17,239 nucleotides of DNA from Clostridia bacterium (GTDB lineage Bacteria > Bacillota_A > Clostridia > Christensenellales > Borkfalkiaceae): NCBI GenBank assembly GCA_017457015.1, contig JAFTIG010000041.1:1-17239 (forward strand), read 5' to 3'. Position 1 is the first letter of the stretch. Each line of letters opens with the position of its first letter. The translations under genes were made by a program, and so were the position numbers. The notes under the pieces are model-generated. The model had not been told where the DNA came from and ran no database searches. It saw only the letters and a program-made list of their open reading frames with translations. Shown here piece after piece: positions 7,804 through 15,881 of this stretch.

Positions 7804-7833
7804 AGTATAACATTTACCAGCGAAAAATGTCAA
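7804..7833 (-). promoter_or_regulatory. Promoter of the purine operon
   Basis: TTGACA (7833-7828), an 18-base spacer and TATACT (7809-7804), with an extended TG just before the -10 (TGTTATACT). This near-consensus sigma-A-type promoter should start transcription near 7797, about 20 bases before the riboswitch aptamer. A 12-bp palindrome, CGATT-TT-AATCG (7835-7846, plus strand), lies directly upstream of the -35. Confidence 0.85.
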
Positions 7834-7856
7834 ACGATTTTAATCGGCTTATAAAA

Positions 7857-7873
7857 CTTTAACTACGTTAAAG
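7857..7873 (-). terminator. Possible terminator after trkH
   Basis: Transcript-strand hairpin CTTTAAC-GTA-GTTAAAG followed by TTTTAT, starting 10 bases after the trkH stop. The 7-bp stem is AT-rich and therefore weak, but it is the only hairpin between trkH and the purine promoter. Confidence 0.5.
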
Positions 7874-7882
7874 CAAATTTTT

Positions 7883-9343
7883 TTACGCTCTTTTCCACGT
7901 TCTCGGCGTAAAGAGAATAAGTATCGGAAAAATCTCCAACCTACCTATAAGCATAACTGCCGAAAGTACGATTTTTGAGAAGGGACTATACCCCAAATAA
8001 CTTCCCATCGGTCCAACTACGCCAAAGCCCGGTCCTACGTTACCGATACATGCGAGCGTTGCGGAAAGATCTTCAAACAAGGTAGTGTAAGTATCGAAAG
8101 TAAGGAGTAATACGCTTATAACCACTATGACGAACCAAAGTATAAAATAAGTTTTGACGTTTCTTTCTACTTCCCCGTCAATTCTTTCCCCCTCAAACTT
8201 ACTAGTAACGACTGCTCGCGGATGCATTAGCCTTTTAAAATCCGACGCAGTGGATTTGCCGAGTATAATAACTCTGGCAAACTTGATACCACCTCCCGTC
8301 GAACCACCGCATGCACCTATTACTGTCAAAATCATAAGTATGCTTTGCGATAATTCTGGCCATTCGTTGTAATCTGCGGACGCTAAACCCGTAGTAGAAC
8401 TTATCGACGCTACTTGGAAAAAAGAATGTTTTAACGCGTCCCCAAAGTTTGTAAACAAGTTTCCTGCCGCAAAATAGATGTTTAGTGCAATCACGACCGT
8501 TGCAAGTAAAATGGTAATGAAAAATACGCGCGCTTCTTCACAAGCAAAAGCCTTTTTAACGTTCTTTATCAAAATTAGATAATATACGTTAAAATTAACT
8601 GCAAACAAAAACATAGATACGGCTAAAACAATCTGCGTATAAGACGAATAATTGACCGCATTACTGCTCGCTATACTGAATCCGCCAGTACCTGCCGCAG
8701 TGAACGATAAAAGCACGCTGTCGTAAAGTGGATTACCGCCGACAACGAGCATTATAACGGTAATTAACGTCATAACGAAATATATTCCGTAAAGTATCTT
8801 TGCAGTTCTTGAAAGTTTACTGACTAGTTTACCTACCGAAGGTCCGGGTGACTCCGTTCTAAAAACGTGCATAACTCCTGCGCTATGCCCCGGTATTACC
8901 GCTAAAACGAAAACGAGTATTCCCATACCGCCTATCCAGTGGGTAAAGAGTCGCCAAAACATAAGCGCTTTAGACATACCGTCAACGCCTTCTGCCGAAA
9001 GAATAGACGCGCCAGTAGTTGTAAAGCCAGATACCGTTTCAAAGAAAGCGTCTATATAGTTCGGGATTTCCCCACTTACAACGAAAGGTACTGCCCCTAC
9101 TAAAGACATAATTATCCATGCTATCGCGACCGTCACAAACCCTTCTTTTGCGTACATTGCGTTGTCCCCACCCTTTATAAGAGCAAACGGAACGCCAACG
9201 ACAAGAAGCCCCGCAATCGGATATAAAAAACTAAGATAATTATTTTCTTGATAAATAAATCCCACACCCATCGGCACGATCATCAACAATGCTTCTATAA
9301 TCAAAACCTTGCCGAGAATGTTGAACACCATCCTGTAATTCAT
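7883..9343 (-). CDS. trkH: TrkH/KtrB-family potassium uptake channel subunit
   Basis: Integral membrane K+ translocation subunit. The 486-residue protein has the fourfold M1-P-M2 pattern, with four pore-loop segments TTTGAS (108-113), AGTGGFS (217-223), STTGLAS (316-322) and NVGPGFG (435-441) carrying the filter glycines, and the intramembrane region GACGGSTGGGIKFAR (343-357). It begins one base after the trkA stop and has no visible Shine-Dalgarno site, so translation is probably coupled to trkA. TrkA-type RCK proteins gate such channels by nucleotide binding, so the pair forms one system. Length favours TrkH over the shorter KtrB. Confidence 0.95.
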   Translation of the reverse strand: MNYRMVFNILGKVLIIEALLMIVPMGVGFIYQENNYLSFLYPIAGLLVVGVPFALIKGGDNAMYAKEGFVTVAIAWIIMSLVGAVPFVVSGEIPNYIDAFFETVSGFTTTGASILSAEGVDGMSKALMFWRLFTHWIGGMGILVFVLAVIPGHSAGVMHVFRTESPGPSVGKLVSKLSRTAKILYGIYFVMTLITVIMLVVGGNPLYDSVLLSFTAAGTGGFSIASSNAVNYSSYTQIVLAVSMFLFAVNFNVYYLILIKNVKKAFACEEARVFFITILLATVVIALNIYFAAGNLFTNFGDALKHSFFQVASISSTTGLASADYNEWPELSQSILMILTVIGACGGSTGGGIKFARVIILGKSTASDFKRLMHPRAVVTSKFEGERIDGEVERNVKTYFILWFVIVVISVLLLTFDTYTTLFEDLSATLACIGNVGPGFGVVGPMGSYLGYSPFSKIVLSAVMLIGRLEIFPILILFTPRTWKRA

Positions 9344-9344
9344 A

Positions 9345-10697
9345 CTATTTTAAAATTTCGGAAAGGTCGCTGACTCGCCTTGCAGGCGCAACGACTATAA
9401 CCTTATCTCCTTTCTCTATCGAACTGTCGCCCGTAGGAAGAATATATTTCCCGTCGCGAACGATACCGCCGATAAGGATATTTCTTTTAAATTGCAATTC
9501 TTTTAAGCATTTACCAACGCCAGTAAATTGACCACCTACGGTAAATTCTATCGCTTCGACTTTATCGTCTAGTTTATAAAGGGTATTCATACCTGATGAA
9601 GTATCCGCTTGATGCGCTCTTACGAACCGTATAATATGGTTTGCGATACACTCTCTTGGAGAAACCACAGTGTCGAGTCCCAGTTTTTTAGACATCTCCA
9701 AAACGGACGGTCGGTCAACTTTGGTTATAACCTTACCCACCCCTTTTGAACTTGCGTAAAGGGATATAATGACGTTTTCTTCATCCATACCGGTAAGGGT
9801 TACACACGCGTCCGAACGCTTAATATTTTCTTCTGCAAGCAGTTCGTGGTCAGTTCCGTCACCCAAAAGCACGGTCGCGCCATCCAACTCTTTTGACAGT
9901 TCGTCCACGCGCGCTCTATCCCTTTCTACTATCTTTACGCTAACGCCCGTAGAAAGCAATTCTTTTGCAAGGTAATACGCAATTTTTCCACCGCCGATAA
10001 TAAATACGCTCTTTGCGCGTGGTCTAAAGAGTTTTACCTTTTTAGAAAACTTTGCAATCTCGGATGCGGACGCTATTATGTGAACGTCATCCCCGACGTT
10101 TATAGTAAAATCACCGCGTGGAATAAACACGTCGTTACCACGCGTTACCATACCTATGAGCAGTTTACAACCGTATTCCTTTGCAATTTCTATTAGCGTT
10201 TTTCCATTTAGCGGATTGCCGTCACCTATATGGAAACAAATCATCTCTGCGCTTCCACCCGCAAAACTCTCCACGGTTTTTGCCGACGGGAACTGTAAAA
10301 CTTCAGCAATTTCTTTTGCAGTCCTAAGTTCTGGGTTAAAGAAGAAATCTAACCCCAAATCTTCTTTCATATTGCGCATTTCGGTAAAATACTCGGGATC
10401 GCGAACACGCGCAATCGTCTTTTTCGTGCCGAGTTTTTTTGCTAGAACACAGCAGAGAATATTAACTTCATCTCTCGGTGTACACGCTATTATAAAGTCC
10501 GCAGTTTCCGCACCTGCGTCAACCAAAACTTCACGGGTAAGACCACTGCCGACTATACCTTGAACGTCGTAGCGGTTTACTACGTCGTTGACTCTATTAA
10601 CGTCAGAATCAACTACTACTATATCGTGATTTTCATTTAAAAAATTTTGAACTAACGTGCTACCGACTTTACCTGCACCTATGATTAATAAATTCAT
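9345..10697 (-). CDS. trkA: TrkA, two-unit RCK regulator of K+ uptake
   Basis: Peripheral cytoplasmic protein that binds NAD(H)/nucleotides and gates TrkH. The 450 residues hold two tandem RCK_N-RCK_C units. The first Rossmann fold starts with LLIIGAGKVGSTL (3-15) and has the acidic strand end VVVDSD (27-32); the second starts near residue 230 with FIIGGGKIAYYLAKEL and has an acidic VERD. RCK_C domains lie at about 135-220 and 365-450 (PTGDSSIEKGDKVIVV). Length is normal for full TrkA, as opposed to the single-unit ~220-residue KtrA. The start has CGGAG upstream and its own promoter; trkH follows one base after the stop. Confidence 0.96.
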   Translation of the reverse strand: MNLLIIGAGKVGSTLVQNFLNENHDIVVVDSDVNRVNDVVNRYDVQGIVGSGLTREVLVDAGAETADFIIACTPRDEVNILCCVLAKKLGTKKTIARVRDPEYFTEMRNMKEDLGLDFFFNPELRTAKEIAEVLQFPSAKTVESFAGGSAEMICFHIGDGNPLNGKTLIEIAKEYGCKLLIGMVTRGNDVFIPRGDFTINVGDDVHIIASASEIAKFSKKVKLFRPRAKSVFIIGGGKIAYYLAKELLSTGVSVKIVERDRARVDELSKELDGATVLLGDGTDHELLAEENIKRSDACVTLTGMDEENVIISLYASSKGVGKVITKVDRPSVLEMSKKLGLDTVVSPRECIANHIIRFVRAHQADTSSGMNTLYKLDDKVEAIEFTVGGQFTGVGKCLKELQFKRNILIGGIVRDGKYILPTGDSSIEKGDKVIVVAPARRVSDLSEILK

Positions 10698-10717
10698 ATT
10701 TTCTCCGTTTATTTTGT

Positions 10718-10742
10718 GCGTAGCAAACGTTTAACGCTACGC
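10718..10742 (-). promoter_or_regulatory. 5'-leader hairpin of the trkA transcript
   Basis: Perfect 7-bp inverted repeat GCGTAGC / GCTACGC with an 11-base loop that itself contains the palindrome AAACGTTT. It sits within a few bases of the predicted transcription start, and ends about 20 bases before the trkA start codon. It could be a 5'-end stabilising stem or an operator; there is no T-run, so it is not a terminator. Confidence 0.5.
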
Positions 10743-10751
10743 GTTATATAT

Positions 10752-10780
10752 AGTATACCAAAAACGCATTTAAAACACAA
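10752..10780 (-). promoter_or_regulatory. Promoter of trkA-trkH
   Basis: TTGTGT (10780-10775), 17-base spacer, TATACT (10757-10752). The -10 is strong, the -35 partial. It lies between the terminator of the preceding gene and trkA. Predicted start is near 10745. Confidence 0.7.
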
Positions 10781-10815
10781 TCGAACGGGAAAGTTTTTCT
10801 ATTTTTTATTTTGCA

Positions 10816-10845
10816 CACAAAAAAAAGGCGTACTAATACGCCTTT
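10816..10845 (-). terminator. Intrinsic terminator after the TIGR04086-family gene
   Basis: Transcript-strand stem AAAGGCGTA - TTAG - TACGCCTTT (9 bp, perfect) running into eight T, starting about 15 bases after the stop of the preceding gene. It separates the yajC unit from trkA-trkH. Confidence 0.92.
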
Positions 10846-10861
10846 AACTTACAATGATTAC

Positions 10862-11245
10862 TTATTCTTTCCCCTTGACGTTGACGACTATAATTCCTGA
10901 TATTGCACCGAGAATTAAGCCGAATAAAACGTCTAAAAAGAAATGATAATCAAAATTTGCTTGACCGCCGAACAGTGCGAATAGTAAGTGCGTTATGACC
11001 GTCGATAACACGCCTATAAGCATACCGCGTATAAGCCCTTGCCTACCGCGTATAGAGAAGTTACAACCAAGAAAAATCGATAAAATTTTTATAAATTGAT
11101 TGACCGCTTTAATGACCGACGATCCCAAAAGAGCAAACTTCACGATTGCAGCAAATATCAAAACACCTATAAGCGTTACGATAATTGCCGTTGCCGTACC
11201 TTTTATTACTCCACCAAAAAACGATCCGCCTAACTTTTCACGCAT
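10862..11245 (-). CDS. TIGR04086-family small membrane protein of unknown function
   Basis: A 127-residue protein with four hydrophobic segments at about 14-38, 46-64, 70-92 and 102-123, separated by short basic or polar loops (FSIRGRQGLIRG at 63-74) and ending in a charged VKGKE tail. The size, four-helix pattern and position directly after yajC fit the TIGR04086 family of clostridial membrane proteins, whose function is not known to me; the link with a Sec accessory gene is only positional. The start codon comes 6 bases after GGGGG, and both the GGGGG and the T-run are parts of a strong terminator-like hairpin (11246-11288). Expression may thus depend on readthrough or on opening of that stem. 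A strong terminator follows. Confidence 0.8.
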   Translation of the reverse strand: MREKLGGSFFGGVIKGTATAIIVTLIGVLIFAAIVKFALLGSSVIKAVNQFIKILSIFLGCNFSIRGRQGLIRGMLIGVLSTVITHLLFALFGGQANFDYHFFLDVLFGLILGAISGIIVVNVKGKE

Positions 11246-11288
11246 AAAAAACCCCCGAATACCGTTCTAACTAACAGTATGCAGGGGT
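11246..11288 (-). terminator. Terminator-like hairpin overlapping the RBS of the TIGR04086 gene
   Basis: On the transcript, ACCCCTG-C-ATACTGTT pairs with AACGGTAT-T-CGGGGGT: 15 pairs with one C-T mismatch and a 6-base loop (AGTTAG). The stem runs straight into TTTTTT and then the ATG at 11245. It has all the marks of an intrinsic terminator, and its GGGGG is also the only Shine-Dalgarno-like sequence for the next gene. It lies about 20 bases after the yajC stop and could end yajC transcripts, attenuate the next gene, or hide its ribosome site. Confidence 0.8.
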
Positions 11289-11309
11289 GAAAAATTTTAT
11301 GCTATAAAA

Positions 11310-11786
11310 TTATTTTTCTTCAGCGTCTTTTTTCTTTCTCGTTTTCTTTTTGGGTGCTTCTGCCGTTTCAGCAACGGGCTCTTCAGCCTTTGCTTCTTCT
11401 ACGGGAGCAGGTGCAGGTGCAGGTTCAGCAGCGGGAGCAGCAGGCGCTGCAACAGCGTTACCTTGTGCAGGTGCGGTCTGATAAATTGCGCCCTTGTCAA
11501 ACTTAACGAAAGATTCGTTGCCTTCCATACCCGTTCTTAAAACAAAGGTATTTTCCGCATCGTTGATTTCCGCAACGAAACCGCAGATACCACCGATAGT
11601 TTTAACTCTGTCGCCGATCTTTAACGAGTTAACCATGTTCTGTGCTTCTTTCTGCTTTTTCTTTCCGGAAATGGTCTGCCATACGAATAAGCCTATGATA
11701 GCGATAATAAGTACGCCTATCATAAGATACGACGTCCAACCGCCTTGATTATTGTTAGCGTTTTCTGCAAGTAAGTTCCAAATCAT
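11310..11786 (-). CDS. yajC: YajC, Sec translocon accessory subunit
   Basis: Single-pass inner-membrane protein that associates with SecDF-SecYEG. A short N-terminal stretch precedes one transmembrane segment (about 20-37), then the basic KKKQKEAQ and the family core (about 50-100) with LKIGDRVKTIGGICGFV, the YajC signature. At 158 residues it is longer than the usual 90-110, owing to an Ala/Pro/Glu low-complexity tail (about 105-145) ending in a Lys/Arg-rich stretch (PKKKTRKKKDAEEK). The tail is disordered in appearance and partly encoded by tandem trinucleotide-like repeats. TAGGAG precedes the ATG, and there is a clear promoter upstream. The tgt-yajC order is common in bacteria. Confidence 0.94.
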   Translation of the reverse strand: MIWNLLAENANNNQGGWTSYLMIGVLIIAIIGLFVWQTISGKKKQKEAQNMVNSLKIGDRVKTIGGICGFVAEINDAENTFVLRTGMEGNESFVKFDKGAIYQTAPAQGNAVAAPAAPAAEPAPAPAPVEEAKAEEPVAETAEAPKKKTRKKKDAEEK

Positions 11787-11814
11787 TTTTTTATCTCCTA
11801 AAAGTATTTTTATT

Positions 11815-11832
11815 TTACAATTTATATTGTAA
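11815..11832. promoter_or_regulatory. Inverted repeat over the yajC -10 and start region
   Basis: Perfect 7-bp inverted repeat TTACAAT-TTAT-ATTGTAA (plus strand). It covers the whole -10 hexamer (11826-11831) and the predicted start site, so a dimeric repressor bound here would block transcription. AT-rich, so chance occurrence is possible. Confidence 0.4.
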
Positions 11833-11854
11833 TTGATTTACGTTTTTAAATCAA
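11826..11854 (-). promoter_or_regulatory. Promoter of yajC
   Basis: TTGATT (11854-11849), 17-base spacer, TACAAT (11831-11826), about 40 bases upstream of the yajC start codon. It lies just after tgt, where I see no clear terminator, so yajC may also receive readthrough from the ruv-queA-tgt operon. Confidence 0.75.
11833..11854. promoter_or_regulatory. Inverted repeat over the yajC -35 and spacer
   Basis: Perfect 8-bp inverted repeat TTGATTTA-CGTTTT-TAAATCAA (plus strand) containing the whole -35 hexamer. It directly abuts the -10 palindrome at 11815-11832. The sequence is operator-like but fits no regulator box I can name. Confidence 0.45.
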
Positions 11855-11890
11855 GCGTTTTTTTGATGTTTTTTGTCTTTTACAGTCGCA

Positions 11891-13027
<1,137 letters not shown>

Positions 13028-13058
13028 TCAATTTAAGATTAATAAATTATTTTCGCTA

Positions 13059-13086
13059 GCTATAAGACGAACATGCATTCCCCGAA
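13059..13086. repeat. 28-bp direct repeat, copy distal to queA
   Basis: Matches 13212-13239 at 24 of 28 positions in the same orientation, 153 bp apart. Read on the minus strand in the queA-equivalent frame it encodes FGECMFVL and a TAG stop, a diverged copy of the end of QueA ([11 protein letters not shown]). Confidence 0.85.
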
Positions 13087-13211
13087 TTTTACGGGAAGCA
13101 AGACTGCTTGGCTTAGAACCGAGAAAGACAAGGCGCGCGAGGAAAACCTGAGGGAGTTTACTGAGGCGTAAATGACCGAGGGTTGCCACAGCGCAACGCC
13201 GTATTTCGACG

Positions 13212-13239
13212 GTTATAAGACGAGCATACAATCCCCGAA
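13212..13239. repeat. 28-bp direct repeat, copy forming the 3' end of queA
   Basis: Contains the last eight codons and stop of queA ([11 protein letters not shown] at 13215-13213). It is repeated 153 bp further downstream with 4 differences. Confidence 0.85.
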
Positions 13240-14235
13240 AGAAAAAAATCTATATTTCTCATTAACTGCCGTATTATAAATTTCCAACATTTTTTCTCTT
13301 GTAGAAAGGGATGATACAAGCATTAAAAGGGTTGATTTTGGTAAGTGAAAATTAGTTATAAGCGCGTCCACGCATTTAAACTTATACGGCGGATAAATAA
13401 ATATTTCCGTATTTGCTTTTATAGGCTTAATTACGCCGTTATCATCCGCCGCACTCTCAAGCGTCCTAACGCTAGTCGTGCCGACGGCAATAACCCTACG
13501 GCCTTCTTTTTTAGCCTTATTTATGCGCTCTGCGGCATATTCGTCAACTTCGTAATATTCCGAGTGCATGTGGTGGGAAAGTATGTCTTCCGTCTTTACG
13601 GGACGGAAAGTGCCCAACCCAACGTGCAACAATACGTCTACTATCTCCACGCCCTTTGCTTTTATTCTCTCAATAAGTTGGTCGGTAAAGTGCAGTCCTG
13701 CGGTCGGAGCGGCTGCAGAGCCGTCTACCTTGGCGTATACCGTTTGATAACGACCTTGGTCTTTCAATTTTTCAGTAATATACGGCGGTAATGGCATTTC
13801 ACCAACACGCGATATAATATCTTCAAACACACCGTCGTAAATAAATTTTACACGCCTACTGCCCGATTCTTCAATCGTAGACAAAACTTCTAACGACAGT
13901 TCGTTAGAAATAGTAAGTTTAACACCGGGTTTTGCCTTCTTACCGGGTTTAACCAAAACTTCCCACTCGGCAAGGTTAAATCTTTTGAGCAAAAGGATTT
14001 CCACCTTTCCGCCGTGATCGGTATAAGCAAACGTTCTTGCAGGCAAAACTTTGGTATTGTTTCTAACTAAAACGTCACCTTCTTTAAGATAGTCAACAAT
14101 ATCGTAAAAGTGCTTGTGACTTATCTCGTCTTTACTCCTATCAAACACGAGCATACGCGACGTATCACGGGGATAAACGGGTGTTTGTGCGATTAAGTTT
14201 TCAGGTAATATATAATCAAAATCACTCGTTTTCAT
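13213..14235 (-). CDS. queA: S-adenosylmethionine:tRNA ribosyltransferase-isomerase
   Basis: Transfers and isomerises the ribosyl part of SAM onto preQ1-tRNA to make epoxyqueuosine. From the ATG at 14235 the protein has 340 residues, normal for QueA. It shows [17 protein letters not shown] at the N terminus, [53 protein letters not shown] and the conserved ending YRFFSFGD. An in-frame TTG at 14244 would add three residues; the ATG fits the family better. The ATG lies inside ruvB (14-base overlap) and no good Shine-Dalgarno site is visible, so translation is probably coupled to ruvB. The final codons lie in a 28-bp sequence duplicated downstream. Confidence 0.96.
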   Translation of the reverse strand: MKTSDFDYILPENLIAQTPVYPRDTSRMLVFDRSKDEISHKHFYDIVDYLKEGDVLVRNNTKVLPARTFAYTDHGGKVEILLLKRFNLAEWEVLVKPGKKAKPGVKLTISNELSLEVLSTIEESGSRRVKFIYDGVFEDIISRVGEMPLPPYITEKLKDQGRYQTVYAKVDGSAAAPTAGLHFTDQLIERIKAKGVEIVDVLLHVGLGTFRPVKTEDILSHHMHSEYYEVDEYAAERINKAKKEGRRVIAVGTTSVRTLESAADDNGVIKPIKANTEIFIYPPYKFKCVDALITNFHLPKSTLLMLVSSLSTREKMLEIYNTAVNEKYRFFSFGDCMLVL

Positions 14236-15268
14236 AATGATCAAAAAGGGAATACTGTTCTGCCTTCTGCTTTGGCATTTTTAACCCTATATGCTCGTAA
14301 CCGCGTTGCAACAATACTCTGCCCCTAGGCGTTCTTGCAATAAATCCTAACTGTAATAAATAAGGCTCGTAAACGTCTTCAATGGTGTTTGCGTCTTCGT
14401 TTATGGTTGCGGCAAGCGTATCTAATCCGCACGGACCGCCGCCGAACTTTTCCGCCATAGATCTCAACAAATTTACGTCCACAGCGTCAAGTCCTAACTC
14501 GTCGATTTCTAACATTTTAAGCGCATTTTTGGCGTCTTCTAAAAGTACCGTTTCATGACCTTTTACCATTGCGTAATCGCGCACACGACGGAGTAATCTA
14601 TTTGCAATACGCGGTGTTCCGCGACTTCTTTTTCCTATTTCACACGCGGCGTCTTTTTCTATTTTTATAGAGAGCATATCCGCCGCCCTTTCAACTATTT
14701 CAGTAAGTTGCTCTTCAGTATAATTTTCCAACCTGCAAATTAGCCCGAATCTATCGCGGAGCGGAGAAGACAGCATGCCTGCCTTTGTAGTTGCCCCTAT
14801 TAAAGTAAACTTCGGAAGCGGTATCTGCACGTTTTGTGCGGACGGACCTTTACCGAATATCAAATCCAAAAAATAATCTTCCATTGCAGGGTAGAGTATT
14901 TCTTCTATGTTTCTGTTTAGACGGTGTATTTCGTCAATAAATAAGACGTCGCGGTCGTTAAGATTTGTCAGTATTGCAGCAAGGTCGCCTTGGTGCGCGA
15001 TTGCAGGACCGCTAGTAACCTTAATCTGCGTGCCAAGTTCCGCCGCTATTATGTGTGCGAGCGTAGTTTTTCCAAGCCCCGGAGGGCCGTATAAAAGGAC
15101 GTGGTCGAGCGCGTCGCCACGCATCTTTGCCGCCGTCATGGAAACTACTAAATTATCTTTGATTTTCTCCTGCCCGACGTAACCGTCCATAGACTTTGGA
15201 CGGAGTATATTTTCAACGTCTTGTTCGGCATCATTTACCGTACTTAAAACGATTCTTTCTTCTTCCAT
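14222..15268 (-). CDS. ruvB: Holliday junction branch-migration ATPase RuvB
   Basis: AAA+ motor that drives branch migration with RuvA. In 348 residues: Walker [10 protein letters not shown] (61-69), Walker [10 protein letters not shown] (108-116), sensor region [18 protein letters not shown] containing the arginine finger, and the C-terminal winged-helix domain with [19 protein letters not shown]. Length is normal. It starts 7 bases after the ruvA stop with only a weak AGG upstream, and its last 14 bases overlap the start of queA. Confidence 0.98.
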   Translation of the reverse strand: MEEERIVLSTVNDAEQDVENILRPKSMDGYVGQEKIKDNLVVSMTAAKMRGDALDHVLLYGPPGLGKTTLAHIIAAELGTQIKVTSGPAIAHQGDLAAILTNLNDRDVLFIDEIHRLNRNIEEILYPAMEDYFLDLIFGKGPSAQNVQIPLPKFTLIGATTKAGMLSSPLRDRFGLICRLENYTEEQLTEIVERAADMLSIKIEKDAACEIGKRSRGTPRIANRLLRRVRDYAMVKGHETVLLEDAKNALKMLEIDELGLDAVDVNLLRSMAEKFGGGPCGLDTLAATINEDANTIEDVYEPYLLQLGFIARTPRGRVLLQRGYEHIGLKMPKQKAEQYSLFDHYENE

Positions 15269-15275
15269 ATCTAAC

Positions 15276-15872
15276 CTATCTTATATTCTTTAGAGAGTAA
15301 GCGATAAGCGCTTGAACGCCTTGAACGTTTTCCGCCTTTGCCTTACTTAAAACTGCAACACACTCTTGCTTAGCAAATCCTAACCCCGTCAATGCGAGCA
15401 TTGCGTCTTCTACGTCTTTATCTTTAAGGTTGATTTCGTGCGACTTGCTTTCCGCCTTACTTTCCTTTAACTCTTCGCCCATCTTTTCGCGTAGTTCAAC
15501 TATTATCATCTCGGCTTTTTTCTTACCTAACCCTTTGACTTGCGAAAGTCCCTTGACGTCACTCGTGGCAATCTTTACCGCAAGGTCGGTAAGGCTCATA
15601 TTAGAAAGCACGGTCATACCCATTTTAGGACCTATTCCTGAAACGGTAATAAGTTTTAAAAACATATTTTTTTCTTCAATACTCTTAAAACCGTATAAAC
15701 TTATATCGTCTTCTCTAACAGCCATATAAGTATAAACAGCGCCGCCGCCGTCTTTTAAAATCTCTTTATACGCTTCTGCCGATGGGGTTATAGAAAATCC
15801 CACTCCGTTATTCTCAAGAATAATTTCTCCGCCTGCGTCGCAGATAAGTTTACCTTTAACGTACCCTATCAT
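15276..15872 (-). CDS. ruvA: Holliday junction DNA-binding subunit RuvA
   Basis: Tetrameric protein that holds the Holliday junction flat and loads RuvB. The 198 residues show the three domains: N-terminal OB fold (about 1-62, [10 protein letters not shown]), tandem helix-hairpin-helix motifs (GIGPKM at 79-84 and GLGKKKA at 114-120), a flexible charged linker (about 130-150), and the small C-terminal RuvB-binding domain ([12 protein letters not shown] onwards). AGGAG precedes the ATG, 9 bases after the ruvC stop. Confidence 0.97.
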   Translation of the reverse strand: MIGYVKGKLICDAGGEIILENNGVGFSITPSAEAYKEILKDGGGAVYTYMAVREDDISLYGFKSIEEKNMFLKLITVSGIGPKMGMTVLSNMSLTDLAVKIATSDVKGLSQVKGLGKKKAEMIIVELREKMGEELKESKAESKSHEINLKDKDVEDAMLALTGLGFAKQECVAVLSKAKAENVQGVQALIAYSLKNIR

Positions 15873-15881
15873 ATCTTTCTC

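Larger units (their letters stand above)
13059..13239. repeat. Hairpin-rich 181-bp segment bounded by direct repeats, between queA and tgt
   Basis: The queA-tgt gap is anomalous in a tightly packed operon. Between the 28-bp repeats lie about 125 bases, visibly more GC-rich than the flanks, with five small perfect stems in a row: 13199-13212 (CCGT/ACGG), 13182-13197 (GTTGC/GCAAC), 13157-13172 (TTTAC/GTAAA), 13099-13110 (CAAG/CTTG) and 13081-13095 (CCCG/CGGG). GAGG recurs four times on the plus strand. The 67-codon minus-strand reading frame through it resembles no protein I know. I read it as a non-coding dispersed repeat or small structured element inserted at, or duplicated from, the queA end; no transposase is present. 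A genome-wide copy count would decide. Confidence 0.65.

Noticed and set aside
7681..7833. Guanine/adenine riboswitch or Bacillus-type PurR box before purE
   Set aside because: The conserved core clearly fits the ZTP (pfl) class, and no purine-aptamer loop sequences or PurBox pair are visible.
10156..10563. 135-codon plus-strand open frame
   Set aside because: Antisense to trkA; Ser/Pro-rich shadow translation without recognisable features.
13028..13231. 67-codon minus-strand reading frame between queA and tgt
   Set aside because: It runs through the hairpin-rich repeat and overlaps the queA end, has no ribosome site, and its translation looks like no known protein; most likely the repeat is non-coding.
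13059..13239. CRISPR repeat-spacer unit
   Set aside because: Only two imperfect repeats, a spacer of about 125 bases with internal hairpins, and no cas genes.
13345..13791. 148-codon plus-strand open frame
   Set aside because: Lies entirely antisense to the well-supported queA; a shadow of its codon use, with no domain or ribosome site.
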